This document shows positions 1 to 12,500 of a stretch of 64,000 bases of DNA, one piece after another (the first letter of the stretch is position 1; each line of letters opens with the position of its first letter). Source of the stretch: Trichostrongylus colubriformis (Eukaryota > Nematoda > Chromadorea > Rhabditida > Trichostrongylidae); NCBI GenBank assembly GCA_963978905.1, contig OZ022261.1, forward strand, positions 34,580,102-34,644,101, read 5' to 3'. The notes beneath the pieces are model-generated. The model worked only from the letters and a program-made list of their open reading frames with translations, searched no databases and had not been told where the DNA came from. The position numbers and the translations under genes are program-made.

Positions 1-140
1 GCGTCAGAACGCACGAATCAAGTCAGGTCACGAAAGATGTGGAGGCCGCATTTTCAATGCGCGGTCCGTTCACAACGAGACCAACAAGGCTCTTGTCGTG
101 CGCTCGCGTGGCGCGGTAGCCTAAGTCGTATCTTCTGACT
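1..140 (+). repeat. GC-rich dispersed repeat, family C (truncated by window edge)
   Basis: This stretch shares its order of blocks with copies near 3005, 26085, 31610, 35270, 48590 (inverted) and 55030. The blocks are a gggtcagg-like start, a ggcggc core, ggttcacaa with ggaccaacaaggc, and a final run related to cacggtgaccc. It is more GC-rich than its surroundings. No transposase frame or terminal repeat is visible, so its class is unknown. Confidence 0.55.
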
Positions 141-560
141 CACGCTAGCTCAGCCGGGGGCTGTCTCTCGGTAACGCGCCGTCACAAAGCGATCAGCCTG
201 AGGTCATCACATGTAAACGCGATTACAGCAGTTGGTAACCGCTTTGCAACCGCTCCCATATATGGTTTTTATAGTGGACGCTTTCTGAGGACTGTACTCA
301 TTCACTAATAATTTGAGAAATTGTACGAATTAACAATGGGAGAAACCAAAAAGGTTCTGTGTGCAGAAAGAGTTGAGAAACTGAATCCAGCGTTTATACC
401 TGTTGATCATGCACACTCAGAGTGCTCCACAGTTTTGGTAAATTTTTGGTTTGGAAATTCCATCCGTGGGTAGTGAAGTAATGCAACGCCTCGATCATTC
501 GCCAAACTCGAGAGTATAATCGTACGTTCCTAATAAGTTAAAGATTTTTATATATCATCG

Positions 561-3500
561 TCAAAGGAAAATGACCAGCACAATTGACTTCTTTTTTCGT
601 CCGATTAAGCCATTTATAAAATCCAGGGTACTGGCCGGGATGTGGTGTTTGATGTAGTAGTTGAGCTCGAACATTTTTCTACTGGTATGGAACCTGGTTG
701 ACGGTATTGCGAAGCATTGTTCCATCGGGTACTGAAAGGTAGGAACTATCAAGAGTTCACTCAAAGGCACATTCCACATGTGCTGGAAGAAATGCATTTT
801 GTGAATCATTAGTGGTAGGAAAACGTTAGGGTCGCGTAGCCCAGTCCCTTTGGGAAAACGAACAGGACACTCGAAAGGGCAAGTCAGCGGAGGTCGCGGC
901 GGCCACACCCCTTTGGGAGCGGCCAATTGGGTACAGGCAACAATTCGCGTGGCGTTATGGCACAATTACTGTTGCGCGTTGACCAAATTTCAACTTCGTG
1001 ACTTACACCCCCTTCTTAGCACTTAGGGTGTGGGGCGAAAAATTGCCCTACTTGTTCCGGGTTAAAATGCCTGGTTCTATGAATTTCCAGTCTATTACTT
1101 TTCATGTACCTCATGATAGAACTGTTCCAAGAAGTTGACGATTTTCTCCCACTTCAAAGGGTTAAGATCGCCAGATGTACAGTGCATCACGGGTATCGTC
1201 TCATACCTAAAATAAATCAACCGTAAAATCTCATTGTCACCAGAAGTGATCCAGCTACGCTGGTCACTGTAGCATGTACGCTTACGCTACCATGGCAAAA
1301 CAACCAATAAACTAACAGTTCGGCTGCTGTTTTCCTGCCTGTCCGTCGATAGATAAACTCAACACAACCAATTACGAGCCCTTCTCAATTGACCAGGATG
1401 CAACCCTCAGCGAGGATTCCTCGACTTTCCCTACGCTCCTCCTCTTCACAGACACCGCAAGAGGTGTATTTTGCAAACCGAGAAATAATTGAAGGAATAA
1501 AAGTAGGGTTTTCCAGCAGTAAACAGTGGCGAAAGGACGAAGTGAAATGGCGAAAACCCCGAAGAAATAGGAACCTGAAATCCTCCTACACATTCCACTC
1601 ATTCCCTTTCGCGCCCCTCTGCGTCATTAACCGATGGTGCAGATGCACGTGGCGGAGCGGCTAAGTCAGCGCTGACGGATCGTGATAGGCACCGTCCGCG
1701 CTTTTCGATGCGAGTTTCCCCACACATCACATTTCCTGATGGACGTTTGTTTTCCGAGAACATGTCTTTCCAGTTATCACTTTCTCCTTACCGCAGACGG
1801 TGCCTTGAAAAGCCTCTTGCTACCAGCAAGTCCACGAAATATGTGAGAAGCACGGCAGCTACTCTAGTATTAATTCAAACTTTTCTTTTTCGTGATTTTT
1901 CGTTGTACTGTTGCTGTGAATGTTTCAGGACTAACAGTGGATAGGAAAAAAACTCACGTGGTTACGGCTCGGTGAGCCGCAGCAACGATGATCATATTGG
2001 CGACAATGTCCACGGGGACGATGTCAGCATTTGAGGACTCACTGCCACACATGTTGGTTAGTACTCCTTTACCAACCTGAATAAGAAAGACATGAACTCC
2101 TCATACGTGAAGACAGCACAAAACGGCAACTGAAGGCAAATTTGGGATTTGGGCAAGAGGGCCCTTGACTGGGGGTCGATTGGTCGAATTTTCGCTTCGC
2201 GGCGTCGCACTGTGGCGCCGTCAGTACGAGCCGTTTGGAATTCCGCTCAAGACGCATTGGGCTGGTACCGTAAGGGACATTGAAAGATTGCAAGTTGGGA
2301 GCTCCAACCTTTAAAGGTCCCTTACGGTACCAGCCCATTGCGTCTTGAGCGGAATTTCAAACGGCTCGTACTGACGGGGCCACGAGTGCGACGCCGCGAA
2401 GCGAAAATTTGACCAATCGACTCCCACCCACTTGCCTTAGGTCGCTACTGATCGAAACGTTGAAGGCGATTTTGCCATAGTGCTGGGGTACAAGGGTGAG
2501 AGGTTGGTATGCCCTCCACGTCCTCCCACTAACGACAGTTCGAGATCATTCTTTCCAGTCAACGTGAAGAGTGCCCCTGATTGCCAGCGCCCTTACTTTT
2601 CTATTTATCTATAATGAGTAAAACCTTTGGTCGAATACATCATCAATTAACAGAGAAAATGTACCGCTGCGAAAATACCAGTGGGACCATTGATGTTGTC
2701 CGTCCATCCGGGAAGTGGATCCTTCCACATGGCACCAACAATCGATGGTCGAATTATGATAACTGGTAGTTGTTTGGCATCCTCAACCAGTTGCGTCTGA
2801 AACTGCTATAGTTACGGTCAAGAAAAATAGCATCAGGTTGAAGTTTTGGGCGCTCAGGTTGAAGTCAGTCACAGCTCTCTGTTCGTGGTGTTCACAATCA
2901 ATCATCAACAGCATAATTGAACTAATATACATGGCGAGATGTAATTGTACGCGACAAACGTGCCCATGCTCAATGTCTACGCTGACTATGTGTCGGTGAG
3001 TGTGCGTTATGACACTCGAATCGGGTCAGGCCAAGCGAGAAGGTGGCGGCAGTCCAAATCGTTCATGGTCGGTTCACAACTGGACCATCAAGGCACTTGC
3101 ACGGTGCGGTGACGCAGCACGCGTGACACGGTGACCCAATCCGACTGTCTTGATGTGTACTCAGGATGGAACGTGGTTCAAATCTCCGCGGAAGTCTCAC
3201 AAAAATCACCTCAGCAAGCGCCTTCGTCAGTGTATACGTGTTTGGCCGACTTCCCAGCAGTTTTGGTGTGATCTAAATGATATCATATTATCACAAATTC
3301 CTGTATACAAAGGCACCGTAAGGGTTTTATAAACGGAAAAATCAAAGATGGTCCCTAGTAAAGGCATCATAGACGCGAAAACAAAAGTTTTTGTGGAGAT
3401 TCGAGAAAGTGATACGATACTGTGTCCCAAAAGTATAGGTTCAACCTACTCTTCCAGCAAAATCTCTAGAATAGATCAACAGTACTCCTCCAATTATAAG

Positions 3501-6500
3501 CGGGGTGACTTGTGGTAGCCGCGACCAAATGCATGACCGAAACAGAAAAACAAAGTCGCAACATTTTTATTTGTTTCTTTTTAGAGAATCACGGTGTCGA
3601 TTTTGATGTCTGTTATGCCACACGAGGTCTTTAAGTGGAACCTTTATTAGTGGCCCAACGTTTCGACCGTCTCGTCTTCTTCAGAGGCTTGACGATGGTT
3701 TGAAGCTTTTGATTTGCCAAGTACTCGAACAAGCGTCTCTTCCCCTCGAGCGTTTCCGACATCATTTCGGGAAAGCTCCCGAACAACTCAGTAACAGGAC
3801 AACAAACTCACCGATGTTTCCACCGCTTGTGGGGAGCGTGAGCTCACAGCCACAGTTAGTAATGTTAGTATGAGTGAATGAGTCCTACGTGAGTCTCAAG
3901 GCCACATGACATGATGTTGTCATGCACGTCACCCATACTATAGCTCGTATTTATAATAGATACGAAAGGCGAAAGATTATTTGTAATAGACAGACAATCA
4001 TTGCGGTTATTCACCCGTGGATTTCTTGCGAAAATCCAGAATCCACATCAAAATCGACAAGTACAATAATGCCGAGGTTACAAGAAGAGAGAACTTGGAG
4101 ACTGTTAGAAGACGTACCGCCGAAACTGTTCTCCCCTGTGCGTGAAGCACTCTCCCTTCGACAGAAAATCGTATCCACCCGGCAATCATTGAAGTTTCTT
4201 CAGCGATGTAGATCGACCGGCGTGTTTCCACGATTTATTTTGAATAGGAAAGTCGGTGCATGTTGTAATTTGCCGGATAACGACCCCTTGATAAGGAAAG
4301 TGTACCGCTCTATCCTAGGCATTGTAATCAAGGGAGAACAATATGTACTGTATTCTTCTATTGTAAGTGTAATTCTAAAGAGGATTCATGCCGACGTCTA
4401 CTACCGGAACGGATTAGGAGGAGGATTGAGGGTGAGTCGAGGAAGATTTGTGATGCTATTCGATCTAGGGCTAAATTCACTCTTTGTGCGAAATACGACA
4501 GACTTTTGCGCTCGCTTCAGGAGAACTCCAGTAATAATGACAACAACTCAAACAGTAACCGCATCGAGAACGCTCGTATAAATGTTGACCAACCGGCAAA
4601 GGTCACTGTTCTAGCCAACACTCAGCTTTCCGCTAACGCCTTAAGTTTTCTCAATCTCGGTCTTCATTTGCACCATCACAAAACATCAATGCGACTACGT
4701 TCCGCAAAGTTGTGGGAGGATTACAGAGATTGAGGGATCTACTGCGAAACGAGGCTAGGCTTGATAATAACGCGCAAAGCACTGCTTCTGATCAGAGATC
4801 GCTTATTGTACCATTCCCACGCACTGTTTATAAAGAGCCTGAACCGTTTTTCGAAGCCGATGTGAAGTTTCGGATTTTAACATCAGGGATGCTTGCCGCA
4901 CTCGATCGGTACAAACGACTTCACAACACTAACCTAACCTACAATCAGTGGCAAGAGTTCAAAGAAGTGCGTAAGTTATGATCGAACGGCGCAATACGCA
5001 TCTCTGTCAGTGATAAAGGTGGAGAGTTCATGGTTATGCCATAATCCTTAGATCGTGAAATAACTGAGCTCCATTTGCAAGATTCTACCGTCTATAGTCG
5101 CGCCACCATTGAAGATTTTACAGCACAGTGTAGACATCTCAATCACGTATGGATGGCTGTAGGAACATGTGCGGGAATTGATGCGTTGGTGGACCCACCA
5201 ATCGGATATCGTGGTACCTTAATACTATCGTGAGCCAGTGACTAACCAAAGTCCCTTCCCACCTGACCAACACTAACCAGTTCCTACAACACTTGCACAA
5301 CTCAAACTTTGGGGCGAATTGTACTATAATGGAGTCGTTTGATGTGACATCACTTTTATCAATGTCCAAAACGAACAAGCTCTCCAAACTTTATCTGAAA
5401 TGTTGGATAAGCATGTGAGAGATATTAACACCTATGAACTGAATAAAGGGCACATCATGACTCTAGTTGGGGAATGTTTGCGATGCAAGCGATCAGGGCG
5501 GTACTATTCTCAAATGAGGGGTTTGGCTATGGGTCAGCGACTAGCACCAGTACTTGCGATCTGCTTCATGAGCAGAATTGAAGAACCAGTACTGAGTCGC
5601 TTGCCTTTAATGTACTGTCGGTATATTGATGACTGCTTCATCGTAACACTGAAATGGACGAATGCTTTCGATTATTAAATGAGCAATCACAATAATCAAG
5701 CTCACACGGGAAGTACCTAAGAACAGTCGGTTACCATACAACACTCAGGTCAAATTGCCTGATGGCATTGTTAGCGTAAAATGGTACCGCAAACCTAGCT
5801 GTAAGAACGTTTTGACTCATGCTTCATCTTCTCACCCTGCTGCAGTGAAACGTGCTGTGGTTAAGAACATGATCACTACAGCAACCAGTATGCGCACTGG
5901 CGATGAGGAGCGGCAGGAGTCAAAGCGTTTAGCCATCCATAGCTTCTGAGAATGGTTATGCGGTACCAGTACGACGAACACCGTCTTATGCTGGTCCACA
6001 ACGGCACATATCACGTTATAGAAAGCTACCCTTATGCCTTCAATTTATCTCCGATAGTGTCACTGCTACAATACAACGTAGTATTGTGTGAGCACAGTTA
6101 CAAAATGAGTGTTAGTGAATATTCCTAATCACAACATTAAACGTCAACTTGTTCGCAACAGACTATAACATAGGCAGTGCACGACTCCAAACTGCTTACC
6201 TGCACGTACGGTAAGCCAGGGGATTGCGAGAAAGCGGGAGTAATTTATCAGCTTGAATGTAGGGCCTGTAATAGCACTTATATTGGGGAGACAGGAAGGG
6301 CACTAGCTATTCGCGTTAAAGAACACCTAGCTGGGAAAAGGTGTGATATCATCACCACCCCACTTGGCAAGCATAAGATTGAGGAGCACAGTGGGAACGA
6401 CTTTGATGTTAAGTGTACGATATTGGCGTTCGAGACGGAAATTTCATCGAGGAAAGCCTTGGAATCATTCTGGGTTTTCGCAAGAAATCCACGGATGAAT

Positions 6501-9500
6501 AACCGCAATGAGTGTCTGTCTATTACAAATGATCTTTTGCCTTTCGGATCTAAATGCGAGCTATAGCATGGGTGACGTGCATGACAACATCATGTCATAT
6601 GGCCTTGAGACTCACGTAGGACTCATTCACTCATACTAACATTACTGACTGTGCCTGTGAGCTCACGCTCCCCACAAGCGGTGGAAGTTTGTTGTCCTGT
6701 TACTGAGTTGATCCTGAGCTTTCCCGAAATGATGTCAGAAACGCAAGAGGGGAAAAGGCGCTTGTTCAAGTACTTGACAAATCAAAAGCTTCAAACCATC
6801 TTCAGGCCTCTGAAGAAGACGAAACATTCGAAACGTTGGGCCACTAATAAAGGTTACACTTAAAAACCTCGTGTGGCGTAACAGACATCAAAATCGACAA
6901 GTACAATAATGCCGAGGTTACAAGAAGAGTACTTGGAGACTGTTAGAATCACGGTGTGTGGAACGTATAGGTTCGCATAGCTCTCTGCCTGGCTTCTATC
7001 AGAGGAGAACTCGTAAGTCAATGTGTTGATGCTTTTCTTCTCCATGCTGCTTCCTTATGAGAAAAAACTCAGATATGGCTGCCCGGGCACCATTCCATGA
7101 GGGACAGATTTCGGTTTTCAAAAAGATCTTCAAAGGAGGAGGTGGAGCCCAGTAACATTTGGAATTTATCGTGCTCGGAAGGATAAGCCATCCGATTACC
7201 GCATCTTCATGCCTTGTACACTTCTCTCGTCGTGCATGATGAAATCTACACCGAAACCTTGTTTTCGTGCAAGTAAGTAAATGAGCCATTTCTTGTCAAC
7301 CGAGACACTCCATCATCGTGAAGTCGTCACTTAGTAGACATTCCGACCTGGACGATGCATCTGTTTTAATCGCCTCCTCACATCGAGCGAAGGCAGTTTT
7401 CGTCGACGGTATATCTCAAGAGCGGTTGCAAAGAAGCCCGCGTCCCTTTTACCCATGAGCTGGACGCATCAATGGGATGAGGTAGTTTGCAAGGTCACTT
7501 TATCGACGTAGTATTCATGGGGTATTAGTGATAAGGTTGCAGGTGATTTTTTCTGATATGAAAATGTCTAATTTAGATCAAGCCGGTGGCCTGGTGAGCT
7601 ATCGGAGGGATTTGAGGAAGGGGCCACGCTACTTTGCGAGGCGCGGATTATTTGGTGGTAAGCCATGGTTTGGGCCGCTCGTTTCGGTAAGAGCTGGATA
7701 GCATCTATTACACATCGCTGGACTTCACTTCTGCTCTAAGATATTATTGGTTACACGTTCTCTGAAATCCTTGGCTACAATATAAGCAGCGAATTTTATC
7801 CGTGCGCTTCGAATTTCAACAAGATAATGTTCGTGGTGGGGGTTGCGTATACAAGCTTACTGATACCTGCACGTGGTACCCCTGCATTTACTAAACTCAG
7901 TAAGCGCTCGCAGTATACGCTGGAATCGTTCGAGCTGGATAAGTTGCACACTTATCATGGCAGAAGTATTCCATATATTGCAATAAGGTGCTGGTGTCCA
8001 GCCCAAAGCCGTAGCCCATAGTGACCTGTCAGGTTCTATACCTGCGTCAAGTGTGGGATCTTTGGCTACAAATATTCAGCTCGTCACGCTGAACTGCCGC
8101 TCATTGTAAAGTGAACTCCAGCGGGCCGCACTGTCCAGACTACTACGCTATCTCCATGCGCCGTTTGCTGCACTTCAAGAAACACGCATCAGAGATCAGC
8201 CCGTCCTCAACATCGAGAATTACACCATCTATTCGGGCGATGCTGACGAAAGAGGTGTAGGAGGATGTGCAGTAGCTGTGAGGAACGACTATAAGAACCT
8301 GGTTAAGGACTTTGGCTCAACGTCGTCTAGGAGTGCGTTCGTGCGACTACGGGACCGCAGAGGATTCAACCTCTGGATCGTGAGCGCTCATGCGCCTACC
8401 GAAGCCGCAGAGGATTATAAGAAGGACGCGTTTTGTGATGAACTCAACATCTTGATGTCTAAAGTACCTAGCCAGCACGCTGTTGTTGTCGGAATCGATG
8501 CAAACGCGAAGATGGGTCTCGATTAAGAGTCCGATGCTTTCGGGAAGTGGTACTATCCAGCGGAACGTACACGGACAACGGGCATCGACTGATCGACTTC
8601 TGCGAACAGAGGAACCTCATAATCGCGTCGACGTTCAAGAGAAACCAACGCCGTAACCAGCTTACGTGGCAGGGATTCACATCCATGATGCCAGAAGAAC
8701 AGCGAAGACGGAAAATGGGTATTCTGAAACTGCAGCCTGATTACGTTCTGATGAGGAATATCCATTTGTCGAATATACGGAGGTCTCGAGCTGTGTGGGA
8801 TGTAGCATTTGATTCCGACCACCGCCCAGTTCTACTAAGCTTCAAGGCTCCTCTTCAGAAGAGAAAGCGTGGAGTTCCACCTCAGCCGAGGTTGGACATA
8901 GCAGGCCTTACAGACGAAATATGTAGGAAGAAGTTTCCCCAACGTGTCTCCGTCCATATCGGTGTACGCACTAGGAGGAAGCTTGGCGATGCAAATTCTT
9001 TCATTAGGTGCATCCAGGATGCTGCAAAGGGAAGACTCCCGGTTCTTCAACCAAGAAGGAAGTTTGCTTACGCATCCGCGGAGACGTCCACATACAACTC
9101 CGTATGTGTTGCTCGCTCTGCTGGAGATCTGAAGCAGGAAATGCGTCTAAGATGAAAACTGAGTCGTCAGCTGCAACGCGATCGTGAGAATGAATGGATG
9201 GAGAGAGCGGAGGATTTCGAAAAGGCGTGGGAGGACAGGAGCCCGAGGAAGGCCTACGCATTACTCCGACAGTATAGTGGCAAGATGAAGAGATGTTCCC
9301 CTGTCCTCAGCACTGCCGATGGAGTCGCTGTCAGTGAGGCAACACTTCCAATTTGGAGAGATCATTTCAATTCGTTGCTGAATCGACAAGCGTCATCGCT
9401 TCCTGAACTTCATCACGTCCAGAGGCCAGCATATACGGTCAGCGTTGAACCATCCGATGAACCGGAAGTTCTTGCCTGTGTTCGGAAAATGAAGAATGGA

Positions 9501-12500
9501 AAATGCGGCGGAGACGACGGAATTACTGCGAAAATGCTGAATCCTTCATGTGGATTTCGTGAAATGACGAAGATTATCGGTTCTATATGGATTGAAGAAA
9601 GGATACCTGACTCGTGGAGGCACGCGATCATTATACCGCTCCACAAGAAACTGTCCTTCACGAATCCTAAGGACTATCGGGGAATCTCGTTGCTTCGCGT
9701 TACGTACAAGGTTCTAGAGCGGATCATCTTGGATAGGCTCATCAAACATCGGGAAGAAACTACCCGTGACGAGCAAGCCGGCTTTCGCCCTGGCCGATCC
9801 ACAGTCGACCAGGTATTTGTGTCAGGAGAGTGATCGAAGTGTGGCAGCGGTACTCGAAGTCAATGCAGCTAGCCTTCTTGGACTTTGAGGCTGCTTTCGA
9901 CTCTCCACAGCGAGGCCGTCTACTCAATGCACTACGAGCCGATGGAGCTCCTGGAAAATTTGTTCGCCTAATTGACGACATGAGTCAACAAACAACGGCA
10001 GCAGTTCGCACACCTTCCGGATGTACGGCGCCCTTCGATGTTAAAACTGCAGTGAGGCAAGGAGGAGTAGCGGGACCGTTTCTTTTCAGCTTCGCCGTTG
10101 ACGATATCATACGAAGAGTGACGGAGCGACATGCTGCAGACGTCGTCTTCTCGCCATCAGGACGTTCCTTGCTCGATCTTGAGTACGCCGACGATGTCGT
10201 TATATTTGCGGAGAGCAATGCGAAGTTGCAGCGTGTCGTCAACCTTGTGTCAGAACTAGCTGCAGCCTATGGATTACGCCTTCGCCCTGACAAATGCAAA
10301 CAAATGTGGATTTCACTGACCTACAGCGGGATCAAGGTGGATGGACAATCAATATAACTTGTAGAGGAGTTCTGTTATTTGGGCTGTATGCTGAAGAACA
10401 ACGGCAGTTGTGAAAGCGATATTCAGCAGCGCTGCGTTAAAGCCGTATCGGCGTTTAACTCCTTATACAGGTGTCTGTGGTCGACTCCTATTGCCAATGA
10501 AGTCAAGCTGCGCGTGTACCTGTCCGCCATTCGACCCATCATGATGTACGGATCGGAGACATGGGCAGCGCCGTCCACGGTAATGGAAAAACTCGACTGC
10601 ACAGAAAGAAAACTTCTCAGACGAATGCTAGGCTACTTCTGGCCAAGGGTATGCCACAACGAAGAACTTTATGCGGAAGTGAATTTGGTACACCGGAGGA
10701 TGAGTCGTGGAAAACAATAACATCTTTCCCCTCCATCGGAAGTAGTTGAGCAGAATCGTCTACGCTTCCTAGGTCACCTTTTGAGGCGACAGTCGGATCG
10801 CCTTGTTCAACTTTCCCTGAGGATGCTCCCGGATCCCAGTTGGAGGAGGTCGCCCGGCCGCAAGCGGAGATTCTGGACAGATGTGGTGAAGGAAGACCTG
10901 AGGATGCTTGGCGTTGATCGGCAGTTTAAGCGAGACATTTCGTTTCGCAGGTTGTGGAACAGCGACGAGTGGGTGGATTCCATTCGACCTATCGCTGAAG
11001 ATCGTGATCGATGGGCTCAGCTCTGCTTATGGACAACACACCTCGGCGAAGATGCGGCATGATCGCGTCAGGCAAATTGCCAGCCGATTAAGTCAAGTAA
11101 GTAAGTCAATGCTCGTGTTCATGAGTGCGCCTTCACAATGGGGTGATTTAGAAAGAACGGCCTTTTCAGCCTTTTTGGGTGGCCAGTCAAGTCATCAGAC
11201 GTGAATCTATTTGAAATCTCTGAGAGCTCCCTCCTTGATAGGCTTACTCTTGCTACAAACGTTCCAGAGTTGAAAGGTGCCGTCAGGGAAGCTTGGAAGA
11301 GGATGTCGCTAGAAAAGATCGATCCCTCGACTTGTGCAGGACACGCCAAAGACGCCAAAGAGGATGACTGTAATGATTTGAAGGAGATGATAGGTCATAA
11401 GTTTTCAATATTGTTGTTGTTGTAAATTATGGTAGGTTCATTGCTGGAAAAGTTTGAAATCCTAAGCGAACCTATACTTTTGGGACGCCACAATTTTCGA
11501 AAAAGGCAAATAAAAATTAAGCGAGTCCTCGTTTTCACTTTCATTGGTGTGTTTGATCGCAGCAGCCAGATATTACCGCTAAAAATTTGGAAGGGACCTG
11601 TTGGGCTATTCGAGAGATGTAGATGAATGCTAGGGTGAAGCTAGGACAGTACAACAGGTAAACACTTCAGTTTCATAAAGAGCGAGTCTACATGTGTATT
11701 TGTGTAGGACAAACCGAACAAGCACGCTCAACAAGTTGCGGAAGTCAATGGAAAGTGAAAATCGGAAATCAACACGACCTTATTCAAAGTTGAAATGATT
11801 TTTGGAGTCTCGATGTACAATTTTTGAATTCGATCAGCCTTTGCCATTACACGTTAATTTTTAAATTTGGAACTCGTTACTGAAATTCTAGGTGAAACTT
11901 ATAGAAAATAGCAGAGTATAGTTGAGCTGATAAAGGTATTACCAGTGTAATCATGTCATCGTTCATCCACTGGATTGCTTCCATCAATTTCTGTGGAGCG
12001 ACCGGTGGATCATAAACCTGAATTACGATTTTTACATATATCCTGCTAATTCAATGGTATTACTCACTACTTTATTCTATAGAATGGTATTATTCACTAC
12101 TTTATTCTATAGAATGGTCAACGGAGAAACTAGTACAAACCTTTTCCTCTGTCTCCGCTCGATCACAATTTGCGTATGCTGTTGAGACATGAACAAGTGT
12201 CTAAATATTCTTTCTACAAAATTCACATTAGCGTTCGCCGGAAGATGGACTTTGGCTGGATCGTCATTGACACGAGGGTATTAAAAGCACCCCAGGGATA
12301 AGGAAAGAATGAGAATTGGCAGTTATATTGTCCGTGAAGGAACGTTCCATTTTTGGAAGGATTATTTGTGACTAATCCCTTCCTGGGAAAAGCGTTGGAG
12401 GCTTTTATCGCGATCACGAGTGCAGCCAGTAACTCTACCACACATCTGTCGGGGAGTTGGCTGCACTGCGGTGCAACGTTTGCGACCGGTTCACACAGTC

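Larger units (their letters stand above)
3598..6944 (+). mobile_element. Penelope-like retroelement (PLE) with inverted terminal repeats, inactivated
   Basis: A 3347-bp element bounded by a 13-bp target duplication. It has inverted pLTRs at 3598-3953 and 6551-6896. Body translations in shifting frames are PLE-like. They include an N-terminal helical region (about 3922-4980), an RT core with [14 protein letters not shown] and RYIDDC (5515-5640), a WYRKPS ... SSHP segment (5775-5850), and a GIY-YIG endonuclease frame (6177-6566). Stops and frameshifts interrupt the RT portion, for example near 4980, 5040, 5220 and 5340. After the right pLTR, 6897-6944 repeats the start of the body (compare about 4053-4108), as if a second unit had begun and been cut short. 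Only the endonuclease frame is still open. The element lies in the 8.7-kb fard-1 intron. Confidence 0.92.

Noticed and set aside
6860..7045. Minus-strand INTLTYEF read as the FAR NTYTxTK exon
   Set aside because: The true exon, with [21 protein letters not shown], correct phase and both splice sites, was found at 3210-3272. This sequence fits a mariner N-terminus better.
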